A DNA stretch of 64,000 nucleotides from Pachyseris speciosa (GCA_016490735.1 JAEMWC010000001.1:396001-460000), one strand, 5' to 3'; counted from the first letter of the stretch, positions 50,912 to 63,108 are shown. Notes: generated by a model not told the origin, from the sequence alone. Numbers and translations: made by a program.

Positions 50912-53900
50912 TCTTTCAAAATTGATATAAAAAATGACAAAGACCCGCTAGAGCAACTACTAAACACAAGAATGGCAATCGAAACACACATTAAAAAATT
51001 GTTAAATGAAATGAAAGGACTGAAATTTGTTGAAACACTCAAGGTAACATTCACAAAAATGACTGATGGAGCAATAGAATACAAAACCGCATATTTCAAC
51101 AGTCAAGCTGAAACAATCATAAACAATCCAGAGATCAATGAATCATTACAAGTGTCAAAACAACAAATAATAAATAAGATTGCAGTTTGGGTTTCTGAGG
51201 GGTCTGGTTGGACAATCGAATCTGTTGATAGTCATTACCTCAATGTGGTGAAATATGAGCCGATAAGAGGTTCTTCATACATAAAACTACCAGCAGAATT
51301 ACGAAATAGTGCCAAAGGTTTAATTAACTTGAAAAATGAGGATAATGAATGTTTCCGATGGTGTCACATCAGACACTTAAACCCACAAGAGAAATACGCA
51401 CAGAGGATTAAAAAAGTTGATAGGAAATTTATTGAAAATTTAGATTATTCAGGAATTGAATTTCCAGTGACTACCAAACATTACAATAAGATTGAAAAAC
51501 AAAATGAGATCAGCATCAATGTTTTCGGTTATGAGGATAAACAACCATATCCAATATATGTATCAAAAGAGAAATATGCAGACTGCTTGAATCTGCTTCT
51601 AATAACTGAAAATGAAAACAAGCATTATGTGCTAATCAAAGATTTCAATAAGTTTATGTACAATCAAACAAAGCACAAAGAAAGAAAACACTTTTGTATG
51701 CACTGTCTTCAATGCTTCAGCTCTGAAAGGGTTCTGAATGATCACAAGGACAACTGCATGCAAGTAAATGGCACACAGGCAATAAAAATGCCAAACAAAG
51801 ATAACAACATACTGAAATTCAACAATTTCCATAAACAACAACAAGTACCATTTGTGATCTATGCCGATTTTGAGGCCATCACTGAAAAAATACACGGTTG
51901 CCAACCCAACAGTGATAAATCATATACAGAGGCTTATCAGAAGCATACTGACTGTGGCTACGGCTATAAAGTAGTTTGTTGTTATGATGATAATTACACA
52001 AAACCAACACAAATTTACAGAGGTGAAAAGGCTGTGTACAAATTCATGGAGGCTATGCTGGAGGAAGTCAAATATTGCAAAAGAATTGTGAAAAAGAAAT
52101 TCAACAAACCGTTGAAAATGACTAAAGATGATGAAGAGAAATTCCAAAAAGCCAAAGTTTGTCACATTTGTGATAAAAAATACACTGACAAAGATATCCG
52201 AGTTCGAGATCATTGTCACATTACTGGTAAATACAGAGGTTCTGCTCACCAAGATTGTAATCTAAAACTCAGAGTGAACCCAGAAGAAATAAAAATTCCA
52301 GTTATATTCCACAATCTGATAGGTTATGATAGCCATTTCATTATGCAAGAGATTGGAGCCGTTGTTAAGAAGCACACATACAAAAACAAGAAAGGTGAAG
52401 ACTGTCAAATGAATATTAATGCTATCCCAAATAACATGGAGAAATACATGGCCTTCATGCTTGGTAATCATCTTACCTTCATTGATAGTTTCCAATTCAT
52501 GAGCTCCAGTTTGGATAGACTAGTCAGTAATCTACCGAAGGAGTCATTAAAATATACCTCTCAAGAGTTCAAAGATGATCTCGATCTGATGGCACAAAAA
52601 GGAGTTTATCCTTATGACTATATGGACAGTTTTGATAAATTTAATGAGAAGCTGCCACCGAAAGAAAACTTTTTTAGCATATTGAATGATGAATATATAT
52701 CAGATGAAGACTATACACATGCTCAGACAGTATGGGAAACATTCTCTCTCAATAATATGGGCGATTATCATGACCTGTACCTTAAATCAGACATACTACT
52801 GTTAGCTGATGTATTTGAAAACTTCAGGAAAACATGCTTAGAATACTATAAATTGGATCCATGTCACTACTTCACATCTCCAGGTCTATCATGGGACGCA
52901 ATGCTTAAAATGACTAACATAAAATTAGAATTGATGACAGACATTGATATGTTTCAATTCATTGAAAAGGGCCTGCGTGGTGGTATCAGTTATATAGCCA
53001 ACAGATACGGAAAAGCAAACAATAAATACATGAAAGAATACGATGAGAAGGCGCCCTCGAAGTACATCATGTATCTAGATGCAAATAATTTGTATGGCTG
53101 GGCTATGAGTCAATATTTACCAACCGGCGGTTTCAAATGGTTGACAGAAAAGCGGATCAGCAAGTTAGACCTGGCTGTCTATAAAGAAGATAGTGCAAAG
53201 GGTTTGATTCTTGAAGTTGACCTTGAATACCCCCAAGAGTTACATGATCTACATAATGACTACCCACTTGGACCGGAAAAGGTTAAAGTGACTGGGGACA
53301 TGCTATCAGATTATTGTAAAAACATCGCGAAGAAATATAAAATATCAACTGGTCTGGTACATAAACTAATACCAACATTAAGCAACAAAGAAAAATACGT
53401 GCTCCATTATAGGAACCTCCAATTATACACTGATCTCGGTTTGAAAATAACTAAAGTCCATCGAGTGTTAGAGTTCAATCAATCCCCTTGGCTCAGGCAA
53501 TATATTGATTACAACACTCAGAAAAGAACTAACGCTAAAAATGCCTTTGAGAAAGACTTTTTCAAGCTGATGAATAACAGTGTATTTGGAAAAACGATGG
53601 AAAACCTCAGAAAGCGAGTAGACGTCAGATTAGTCACCGATGAAAAGAAACTATTAAAAATGGCTGCTAAACCGACATATGTTAGCAGTAAAATCTTCAA
53701 TGAAAATTTGGTAGCTGTTCATAAGATAAAAGAAACACTTACTTTAAACCGGCCAGCATATGTAGGAATGTGTATTCTTGATCTGAGCAAGACACTGATG
53801 TACGATTTCCATTACAACTACATCAAAGAGAAGTACGGAAACAAGGCGAAGCTGCTCTTCACAGACACAGACAGCTTGACCTATGAAATTGAAACTGAAG

Positions 53901-54334
53901 ACGTCTATAGACATTTCTGGAAGGATAAAAATAAATTTGATAACAGCGACTACTCAGAATACTCTCCATATTTCGATAAGACAAATAAAAAAGCAATTGG
54001 TAAATTCAAAGATGAAGCCGCAGGAGTTCCAATTTGTGAATTCATCGGTCTACGATCGAAAATGTATAGCTATATGAAAGACGACCAAAAAGGAGGGAAG
54101 ACTGCTAAAGGAATTAGGAAGAATATTATTAAGAATAACATCAAACATGAAAATTATAAAGAGACACTATTTGATAATAAACAGTTGCATCATAGAATGA
54201 AAACAATCAGAAGCCAAAACCATCAACTGGGAAGTTATGAGATAAATAAAGTATCACTCAGCTACATTGACGACAAGCGGTATATTCACGATAACGGCGT
54301 GACAAGCTTTGCATACGGACATTATAAAATCTAG

Positions 54335-55144
54335 CTGTTGACGTCACACCATAGCTGTGGTGTTTTTATCGCCTCAAACCCACTGATTTGCCTAGTTCAG
54401 GATAGTATTGTGAGTTTTGTTGTATATTTAATTTAAAATACTGCCCTTTTTCTGACCCTTTACCCGAAGAATTAGCATATGAGACAGGAACACTTGTTGG
54501 GGGGGTTTCCCTTTCGAATGAGTCATCAAACTTTGTCACTATATTTGGGGGATTCTAGATTTTTCGCTTTTTACACATGCGTATTATTTTTTATCTTTGA
54601 AAATTTCATTTATGTACCACAAGCATAAAAATGAAAATACAAACGCATATAAAAGGGATTTTTTACACAGATAAAGTGTGGCTTGTATACAAAGTATCTA
54701 ACGATTGGAAAAAGCGGGGGCCTTTCGTTAGCGAAATGTATACAAGCCACCCCATGGAATAACGAAAAACCCCCGCCGTTATTCCATGGGTTAAAAACAC
54801 ACAAAAATCACCCTGAGATGGTATCGGGTTGTTGGGTAGAGCTATATTCAAGATTAGACTTGTCAGAAGTGCCGGTTCAACCTCAAGCCGGAGGGTGAAA
54901 AAAATAATTAAACAAATACTTGGCCCTAAGAGGGTCTGATAGGGCCAGAGCGGAGTGGTGGTGGGAACATAAATGATAGTGCTCTGGTGGTGTAGAGGTG
55001 GGAATACAAAAAAACCTCTCATGAGGGGCGGGTGGGGATTCAAATTCCAAATTAAGTCCCTCATGAGAGGTTCTGGTGGCCACCAGTTTTGCTATTTTTT
55101 ATAGGGTTAATTCCATCGAACGGTGAATAGTACTTGGGGGTTCC
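54335..55144. other. Polinton right non-coding region with strong hairpins
   Basis: No gene seen. Inverted pairs: gtggcttgtatac (54678-54690) with gtatacaagccac (54738-54750); gcggggg (about 54714) with cccccgc (about 54770); ccatggaataacg (54752-54764) with cgttattccatgg (54777-54789); cctctcatgagg (55015-55026) with cctcatgagagg (55059-55070). The first pairs interlock and could form a pseudoknot-like fold. Replication or packaging signals are possible. Confidence 0.55.
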
Positions 55145-55661
55145 CTGTTTTTCCGAGAATGTCACGCTTGGTGGTTTTCCGAGAAAGTCACGCATTTTAA
55201 TAAACTATAGATTCTATCAGATTGAACCATAAATTCAAAAATGCGGTGGTACCACTAGGGGAGCGTTGCCCGATTCGCTTTCGCTCCTCGCCCACCCTAC
55301 GCCAACGCACCATCAGAAGATAAAGTGCGCTGATATCCACTATAGATTCCAAAATACGAGATCATTTTGCTAAAACACCCCCCTAAATCAGTATGTGATT
55401 CCATTTGATTAATTTTTGATCTGGTACCACAAGGGGGAGCGCTGCCTGATTCGCTTTCGCTCCTCGCCCACCCTACGCCAACGCTCCATTAGAAGATAAA
55501 GTGCGCTGATATCCACTATAGATTCCAAAATACGAGATCAAAAATAAAATAACTATAGTTTTTCCAAAATACGAGATCATTTTGCTAAAACACCCCCCTA
55601 AATCAGTATGTGATTCCATTTGATTAATTTTTGATCTGGTACCCCCAAACACTATACTACT
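55145..55661 (-). repeat. Polinton right terminal inverted repeat, longer than the left
   Basis: It contains the terminal motif, the two 80-bp blocks (about 55560-55641 and 55350-55428) and spacers as on the left. It also has an extra partial spacer copy (about 55247-55350, ggtaccactaggggagcg...), then the gactttctcgg doublet near 55145-55200. It is about 130 bp longer than the left repeat. Confidence 0.9.
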
Positions 55662-55667
55662 ATAAGC
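55662..55667. repeat. Polinton target-site duplication, right (ATAAGC)
   Basis: Exact match to 34960-34965. Confidence 0.92.
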
Positions 55668-56520
55668 ATTTTGGTGATTTGAGCTCTAAAACGCATGCAC
55701 ATCCTTAGAGTGTGTAACAGTAATGGTTATAGTTTATCTGACCGTCATTAGCATTTTAAATCTCTTATTGTGTCACTCGACACCAAATCAAGGCGGAGGG
55801 ACGCACGGAATTGGCTGTTAGTGAAAAACGTTTATGAATTATGGAATGGAAGCAACATAGATCTCAAATATGGGCGTCAGGATAATATAAAGGACAAAAA
55901 ATAACAAAGGATACAGCGGTGTCTCTCAAACCTGGATTGATATTCTCATCTCCCTGAGTGTAGTACCATAATGTCAATGATAGCATCGTGGGGTTTCAAG
56001 AATTTAGTCAACGATTTACGAAGCAGCATAGCTTTGAAGCCTTGGTGAAGGAGACAACAACAACAACAATCTTTGTTTGTACTCATTCTTGCTAAGAAAA
56101 AAATAATTTGACAATGAAAAACTTAAAGGTAAAAGTTTAGAGTACTGGCTGCCTGGAATAACCATAAGGGCTAGCGGAACCAGGCAGCCAGTTGACATCA
56201 GCAATAAATAGAAATAATATATAGGTCAGCAAGAAAACTGAAGCACATATACACACATAAAAAGAAAAAAACAGAGAAGAGAAGAGGAAAAACGCTATTT
56301 CCACGCTATGAAGGAAGCCTAAAATAATTAAATTTATATACGAAAACAAGGCATTAAGACTAAGAAAAGTGACAGAATTTAGCAAAAGACTAATTTACAG
56401 GTAATCTGGGAAACAACACAACTGTTAATAAGAATACAAGTAACTAATAATCATTGACAATATCGTTTTTTACTGATTTCTTGAAGTTTGAAATAGTGCA
56501 GGTTTTCAAATTTTCACTGA
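55668..56520. other. Intergenic DNA
   Basis: No gene. A hairpin actggctgcctgg / ccaggcagccagt lies at about 56142-56192, and a short (caa)n at 56057-56072. Confidence 0.4.
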
Positions 56521-56521
56521 T

Positions 56522-57180
56522 TCAGTTCCATACTTTGGGGCCCTTAAATCTTATGTTAAATATTCCATAATTAGTTCTTACTTTAGGTAAAGTATAGGAC
56601 ATATTAGTGGCACTTCTTGTATTATAATTATGTCTTTTATTGACTTGTGTGAAGAAAGTATCAAACACCAATGTTAATCGTCTATTGTGAAATTTATGCA
56701 TAAAGACAGCAATATTAAGAAAGACAAGATCAGGCAGTTTAACAATATTTAAGCGTTTGATAATTGGACTGGAATGCTTATGGAATTTAGAGAAAGTCAT
56801 CACTCGCATTGAGAGACGTGATAAAAGTCGGTGAAGTCTATGCATAAAATCCAACTTCGATGTGCAAATTCTAGCATATGTCACCAACTAAGATAAGAAA
56901 ACACCATAGGCCGGATTGGCGGGATGTTGCTGTCCATATGAGGAAAATTGACAATCTGAAATGAAAAGTCGTCCCTCTCGTCGTAGACGCTGAGATGAAA
57001 AGCTGTGTTGTTATCACCATTCTTTATTCTCGTGCCTAGAGAACAAACTTCATTTGACGTCAAGGTAGTGTCCTTTAGTTCCAGTCCCGACAAGTAAATG
57101 GCACTGATGTCATTTCCAAAATTCTCATTGTTGACGCTGAATAAATCGTCGATGTAACGAAACGACCGTGTTAGATTCAA
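56522..57180 (-). pseudogene. Chimeric reverse-transcriptase remains
   Basis: On the minus strand, 57180-56881 encodes RSFRYIDDLFSVNNENFG (YIDD is the RT catalytic box) and FQIVNFPHMDSNIPPIRP. After a frame change, 56887-56522 continues with YARICTSKLDFMHRL and then passes into a LINE-type C-terminus (LNIVKLPDLVFLNIAVFMH, RHNYNTRSATNMSY, VRTNYGIFNIRF). The first part belongs to an RT family with a YIDDLF...FPHMDSNIP signature, the second to a CR1/L2-like LINE. This is either a fusion of two fragments or an unfamiliar RT. It is broken either way. Confidence 0.55.
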
Positions 57181-57204
57181 ACGTGCTTTTCCACATTCCG
57201 TGCT

Positions 57205-57556
57205 TAGTCACGCATATTAGCATACTTTAGCTCACGTGGGCTCATATATTTTAGAGTTTCGCGCCTCAACCTTTCAGTTTAGTCTCTGTTAATCCGCAGT
57301 CAAGTCAACCAGAATATTCTACCCGTCAAAGCTCAGCGTTCAAGTTTTCATTTCAAGCTACTGCTAGGAAACATTTTCGAATCATCTCAATCATCTCAGT
57401 CATCTCAATCATCTCAACAACATTTCAATCGAATCGACAAGTCTGTAAAATCATAAAATCATTGTAATCAACGGAGTTGTACTCGGATGCGTTCGGAAGA
57501 TTCCTAATAAAGCAGTTTCGGTGTGTAGTTTCAGTTGGTCCAAGTTTGTCAGCTAC
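57205..57556 (+). other. Possible solo-LTR-like segment
   Basis: It starts tgcttagtcacgc and ends gtcagctaca, with an aataaag signal near 57510 followed by a gtgtgtag stretch and a catctcaat short repeat at 57385-57420. The TG...CA ends and polyadenylation signal fit an LTR, but I see no target duplication, so this is weak. Confidence 0.25.
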
Positions 57557-57720
57557 AGACCGGTGTTGCTAAATTGGACGGCAAAATCTCAGAATCAGAG
57601 GTAAACGACTCTCTAGTACATCACATTTTTCACGGAACACAGGTTAGCCTCAGACAGACAATGGGCTTACCGACCAGGATATTCAACTGAACTACTGCTA
57701 GTTCACCTTACTGAAATACG

Positions 57721-58521
57721 GAGAAAAGCGATTGATATGGGCCTAGCAGTAGCAGTAGCCTTCGTGGATTTTCCTAAGGCCTTTGATAGTGTCCCTGATC
57801 AGCTCTTATTGGAGAAATTACATAACAATTTTGGTATTTGTGATCATGCACTGGCTTGGGTTTCCGACTACTTGAAAGAAAGGAACCAGTATACAGTCGT
57901 TAACGGGAGCGCTTCAGTCTAATACTCTGCCTGTATCCGTTGGTATACCAGAAGGAAAGGTGCTTGGCCCTGCACTATTCTCTTGTTTGCCAGCGATCTA
58001 CCTGAACGTGTGATATCTGGCTCAGTCTACTTATGTGCTGATGACACTACTGTCTACTGCATCAAACCATCTGCAGACGAAGCGATAGCTCAGTTGAATG
58101 AAGTTGAATTGGTGCCTATTAAATCGTCTTACTCCCCATGTCGAAAAATGTGAAGCTATGGTATTTTAGTAAGACTCGTGCTTTAGGCCCAATGATCATG
58201 TCTCGGTCCGCATGGGCACTCATTCAGTGAGTCAATAAATCTCGGCTATTAGGTATGACAGTTGATGACAAACTTACTTGGGTTCCGTACATGTTAGATC
58301 TTAAGAAGAGTTTTGCTAAGAAACTCGATCTAATAAGAAGGTCTAGCTTTTTACCAAAAGATGTTCTCATTAATTTGTATTTTAAAGTTTATTCTTTGGG
58401 GTCATCCGCAAATGCCGATCTTCTCGACTCCCTGGAAAGACTGTATTGTAGGGCCGCAAGAATAATTTACAACTTACCTAAGGATATGAGATCATTAGAT
58501 GTCCTCGAAAATGCCTGTTGG
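57721..58521 (+). pseudogene. Degenerate LINE reverse transcriptase
   Basis: AVAVAFVDFPKAFDSV (RT motif A) at 57740, VGIPEGKVLGPALFS (motif B) near 57940, LCADDTTVYC (motif C with Tyr to Cys) near 58030, then DKLTW and RRSSFLPKDVLINLYFKV to DVLENACW. Several shifts and stops. It is cut at 58521 by the Crypton-like repeat. CR1/L2-type, by wording of the motifs. Confidence 0.75.
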
Positions 58522-59330
58522 CATTGTGGCGCATTTTTCAGGCTAAAATAAAGAATTTGGCGGGCTAAAATGTATACGCCCGCTGAAATAAACCAGTGAA
58601 AAGTGTGAATCAAATTATCGTACGATTTAAGCAGCCAATACAAATCGAGAAGCCATTACAATGCATGTTCGCGCCGTTTTCATGCAGCCTTGGTAAAAGA
58701 AATCACGGAGCTATTTTCAAAACCCAAAGCATGGCTGAAAACACAGAAAACAACGAAGAATTTATAAATTCTCAATCTTCTCAGCTAGGGGAAGACGATC
58801 TTCAAAAGTTAGAGGCTGATTCCGTGCCAGAAAACACCAAAAAACAGACCATGGCCGCTGGCGAAGTGCATGTAAGTTTTGCGGCTTCAAGCCAAACACA
58901 CTCAGTTCAACCAATTATGCCAAACTGTCTGTTAAGCAATTGCACAATTACTTTCAACACTTATAAATAAGTCAATCGATTTTCCCTTTCATGTGTTTTA
59001 CAATTCTTCACACTGAACTCACATCGGAAGATTTTGTAATTTTTAGCCAGTTTCGCTCGATGGTGTATTTTCACTGTGGGAAAACAAAAGCCATTCAAGT
59101 TCTAAACGCTTGCTGTTTTGTTGTCAAGTTTTTTTTTTTTTTTTCAGTTTTTTTTTTCAATGCCCTCCTAAGTGATAATAATAGTAGTAATAGACTTTAT
59201 GTTCTTAGGCATAACTATGTTTTGAGCCCTTCTCAGAGCTCATTTTAGCCCGAGCCACTAGGGGAGAACTAAAATGAGTCTGAGTTGGGCCCAAAACATA
59301 TTTATTATAATTAAAACATATTATTATTAT
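58522..59330 (+). repeat. 0.8-kb Crypton/DUF3504-like exon repeat, copy 2
   Basis: Direct copy of 24319-25123. Here the MAENTENNEEF exon ends MAAGEVH directly before gtaagt, a strong splice donor, which supports a true first exon of an intron-containing element gene. It is inserted in the LINE ending at 58521. Confidence 0.55.
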
Positions 59331-59396
59331 TATTATTATGATTATGATTATGATTATGATTATGATTATGATTATGATTATGATTATGATTATTAC
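59313..59396. repeat. (ATT)n and (GATTAT)n microsatellite
   Basis: Pure trinucleotide ATT passing into about ten gattat hexamers. Confidence 0.9.
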
Positions 59397-59502
59397 AAGT
59401 GAAACCGGAAATAACAATATATAATTATATATCCCATAAAAAGGTAGATATAAGGCAAAGAAACAAAATGATGGTCGAAAGGGTAACTTTTAATGCCATA
59501 TA

Positions 59503-59533
59503 TTACGGCGAGACATGACTAACCTTCTTCAGG
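59503..59533 (-). ncRNA. Hammerhead-like remnant
   Basis: On the minus strand, cctgaagaaggttagtcatg...cgccgtaat. The ctgaaga box fits CUGANGA, but the second box reads gtaa rather than gaaa. Probably the tail of a lost Penelope-like element. Confidence 0.3.
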
Positions 59534-59539
59534 GGCAAC

Positions 59540-62500
59540 ACTGAACCAAAGTAACAATGGAGAAAACGGTTATAATACAGAAATAGAAATAATAGACGTG
59601 TACTGAAGCGGCTACCAAAAAAAAAAGAAATATAAATAATTTAAATTTTTGCCAGAGCTTACTAATAAATGTAAAAAAAATGGTTGTATTGAAATTTGGG
59701 GGTTAAATGTTGTACAGACGGAAGATTGTATTCATATTTTTGTGGATATTTATTATGAGTGGGCTTGGATCGAGGCAAGTGTATTTGTACTTCTTTGGGA
59801 AAATAGTTGACAATTTTTCTTTATTATTTTTACCTTTTTTAGTTTTTGCATATTAATTCATTCATACCAGAAATCACAAGTGTTAGTTGAGAGAGAGAGA
59901 GAGAGATGCTCTGAAAACACGCCTATCCGCTCTTGTTCTGACAGTTTTTTTAGTTCACGATAAACCAAAATTTAAATGTTTTGCAATTTTTTTCTTTGGT
60001 TAAAATTACGAAGGAAGACATTGCCCGCTATGTTTGTCATCGAATCGTAGATTCTCCACACCTCGCGATTCACACGTCATTTCGTTTAAGCAATCACAGA
60101 AAGTGAATCGACCTTCTGAAACGAAGCGACGGTTTGCTTGCGACAGCGCTGTAGCTGTGGTGAAAGTGGTATTTGCGGTCAAGTTTAACAAAGTAATGGG
60201 AAATTTCTAGTCCGAAGCTTAACTACATTCAAAACGATGAAATGATTTTCAAATTTGGTTCATCCTGTCTCATAAAACCTTAGACCAAGTCAGTGGATTA
60301 ACGAGCACATGAACGCTGTGCGATACCTCGTTCGACTCTCTCGTTCCGCCACTTCGACTAGGTCACCTGAAGATGTGTTAGACTGTGAAAGATTTGTGTG
60401 GTGAAAGAGCTGTGGTGAAAAGCTGAAATGGTCGCCAAAATGGGAGATTTGCCGTCAAATTCAACTAAGTAATGGAAAATTTCTAGTCCGAAGCATAAAA
60501 ATTTAGATCAAGTCAGTGGATTAACGACGTCCACGTCAACGCTGTGCGATACCTCGTTCGACTCCACTCTCCTTCCGCCACTTCGACTAGGTCACCTGAA
60601 GATGTGTTAGACTGTGAAAATATTTTTAACTGGCCACTCTGGGAAGAATTATATCAAGGGTTGATGGACGGCTTTTTGGATGTATCTAAAGCGTTGTGAA
60701 AGGGATTGTATTCGCGCCGCGACTGCATTCGACAACACATAAATTTTCCCGCCGTGCTTTGAGCATGACTAAAGACGAAGGATGTGCGATTTACGCAGTG
60801 GCCCGATGTAGCCTTTTCGACGATTGGAGAAGGTATTTACCGTTGACCTTTTATTTAGTCGTTTTCTTCAAAAAACTTACGGTCAACCGATAAGCCAGAT
60901 AAGCGTTGTCTTTGTTTATGTGCCCAACTTTTGTATGGCTCGGCAAGAAGTTAAGCCTACTCTCAAATTTGGTTTTCAAGTTTATCGTCAGTTTGTTTGT
61001 GAAGTAGGTTTTCAGGATTTCTGTGTTGGACCCATTCTTATAGCAAATTACATTTTAATTTCCCCTCAATTCAAAAAATAGATTCAAATGAAATTTACCG
61101 TAAGCTTACGCTTATAATTTAAACATTGTTGTAAAAAGGTTTTTCCTCAGACTACCATTGTAAATAGGTGCCACAAACCAGAAGCGTAACACTTTGTAAA
61201 ACTGCCAAATCTATTAAAACAATTATTTGCTAATCTTTCTTTGTTTTTTTCGACTGGTTCTTGGTCGGTTTTGACATAAACTTAAGTACTTGACGTCTTC
61301 AGAGTTATTAAGCTTAGGTACTTTCCGCGTATAGCGAGCACGTACACGAACTCGCACAAACAGCCGTGATTTTAAAACTTTTCTCTGTTTCTGCTGAATC
61401 TTTGACATACAATTTTTAGCTTTATAAAATTGAATTAAATTATGTGAACCCCCATGCATTACAACCTCTGTGAAAACGTTTTTTGTAGTACAGTGATTTT
61501 TTCAGATACAACAAAATGTTTCGCCACTCAAATTAAACTTATGTGTCGGAATCGTGTAACTAGTCATTAGGGTAATCCATTTGAAAGCACGAACTGTTCC
61601 AGTATTTGTTTATGCGCAACTATTTTTCTTAGGCCAATACTTTAAATAATGGCTTTATTGTACACTTTGTTATAATTGTAATAATTTAGTTCATGGACAG
61701 TATAAAATAAAGTTTTGATGTCTGTGCGAATGAAGGTAACGTTTTAAGTTCCGGTTGAAAATAAAGTAATCATTTATTCCGTCACTGTTTAAGATACATT
61801 TTTAACCTTCAAATATCGTATTTAGTAAAATTACTGAGCTTGCATCGGTTGCCTTAAGCAACTTAAATTGTTTCATTTAATGTTAGCATTAGTTTGATTT
61901 CATTCGCATTGCTGCAACTTCTAGTTTAAGTTTTATAATTTCAAGAATTAACACTTTTTAGGTAGGAAGTGCATTTAAGTGTACCACAAACGCGCTTTTT
62001 TTTTGTTTTGTTTTTTAACAAACAGCAACAACTATCTGTATCAACTTACCTTCCCAAGTATACATTGTCCCTGAGCAGACAGCAGCCATAAAAAAAATAA
62101 TAATAATTAAAAAAGTCGCCAAAAGTTCCGTTTAAAGAAAATGCAAGTCCAGTCCTTGGAATTTTTTTTCTAGCTAACCTTTTGTGGCGCGGCGTCGAGT
62201 GAACAAAAAGCGCGCGAAAGTATAGCCTCGTTTTCGTTCTTTCCTCCAGGCCCTCTCCTCTGAAAAAATCTTAAACATCGATCCTCGCCAAAAGCAATTG
62301 AAATTAGAAGAAACTGACAAGGCCATCATAAAGAGCATACTCTCAAGCCTCAGGCAAAATTTTCTTTTATTCCTACCTCAAATGGTCGTTGAGCAGGAAG
62401 CTGACAAACTTTTCAGTTAGATTTTCTACTGCCGCACTTTTTTAGGAAAAAGTAATCATGGCCATTTTTTAAAACACTATTTATTAAACTACAACTTCGC

Positions 62501-63108
62501 TTAAAAATATTCTTGGAGAAAGGTTCTAGTAAACTTTTAGAGCGAATATTAAACTTCGGTCCGTTGTGGTCACGTGACCGATGACGTCACAGCATTAAAA
62601 ATGACAAAAATGTATATTTCATAAAAATATCTACCAATATCCAAATTTTTATTTCCTCGCGTTTAATGCAACGCGAGATAGCACTTGTACCCAGACTCCC
62701 ACTTTTTGAAAATTGTATATACCACCCTTAATATTTATATTTTGTTCGGTACCCGGGCAGTCCGAAATGGCTCACACCATTGTGCTTCAAACCACGTTGA
62801 CTGCTTTTTCAATAACAAAATAATTTCGTCACAGTGAGCAAAAACGCACTTGTGATCAAAGTCACGTGACCAATGACGTCATCGCCCTTAGTCTTGTACA
62901 ATAATTAGTTTATGGTAAGACTTATTTCTAGACAACGTGGGGGTCTTGCTGCCCTCAAACTGACCAAGTTATTTGGGATTGACGATTTTCCAGCTGCAAA
63001 GGATTCTGGGAAGGTTCTTATTATAATTATATATTGTTATTTAATTATTATTAGTGTCATGAGATACCGCTACTGCAAAAACGTATGCAAAAAGTATGTG
63101 ATCCTACA
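59540..63108. other. Long stretch without recognisable gene
   Basis: AT-rich DNA with poly-T tracts. Two tcacgtgacc-plus-tgacgtca motif pairs occur at 62570-62590 and 62860-62880. No open frame here has a sequence I can support as coding. Confidence 0.4.
60133..60622. repeat. Tandem duplication, about 270 bp unit
   Basis: The segment from aatgggaaatttctagtccgaag to cacctgaagatgtgttagac (about 60195-60380) recurs at about 60470-60620 with an internal deletion of about 60 bp in the second unit. Confidence 0.8.

Larger units (their letters stand above)
49593..54334 (+). pseudogene. Protein-primed type B DNA polymerase, split by a Penelope-like insertion
   Basis: The gene begins at 49593 (LKKLSKSQLINLLLKQQ, proline-rich VPAPRRS and VPAPR repeats), shifts frame near 49770, and is broken by a 1014-bp insertion (49898-50911). 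It continues open from 50924, with the first in-frame ATG at 50972, to 54334. Residues counted from 50972: zinc motif HFCMHCLQCF at about 240, ExoI YADFEA at about 298, an endonuclease VII-like CHIC...RDHCHITGKYRG insert at about 396-425, ExoII FHNLIGYDSH at about 445, ExoIII YLKSDILLLAD at about 603, Pol A YLDANNLYGW at about 699, Pol B KLMNNSVFGKT at about 864 and Pol C FTDTDS at about 963. All exonuclease and polymerase motifs are present, so only the N-terminal region is lost. It would copy the element by protein priming. Confidence 0.9.
34966..55661. mobile_element. Full-length Polinton/Maverick (adintovirus-like) provirus, 20,696 bp
   Basis: Inverted ends beginning AGTAGTATAGTGTTTGGGGG on both sides, an exact 6-bp target duplication and a nearly complete Polinton gene set define the element. 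The order from left is: VLTF3-like (+), two small genes (-), two fibre genes (-), ATPase (-), then rightward unknown, minor capsid, basic protein, major capsid, pVI-like, protease, phospholipase protein, integrase, Bro-N/nuclease, HNH (-) and polymerase. The base composition is very AT-rich. Most genes carry one or more frameshifts or stops, so this copy could not make particles unaided. The perfect target duplication and long open frames such as the 1120-codon polymerase indicate a fairly recent insertion. Confidence 0.95.

Noticed and set aside
50592..50930. A separate host gene next to the polymerase
   Set aside because: It is the right arm of the Penelope-like insertion, with the same sequence inverted at 49898-50378.
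51632..52495. Minus-strand hydrophobic frames of 77-110 codons
   Set aside because: Antisense shadows of the polymerase gene, whose conserved motifs are all on the plus strand.
34966..55661. Endogenous retrovirus
   Set aside because: No reverse transcriptase or LTRs. The polymerase is type B, and the ends are inverted with a 6-bp duplication.
59205..59417. Poly-isoleucine frame
   Set aside because: Translation of the ATT/GATTAT microsatellite.
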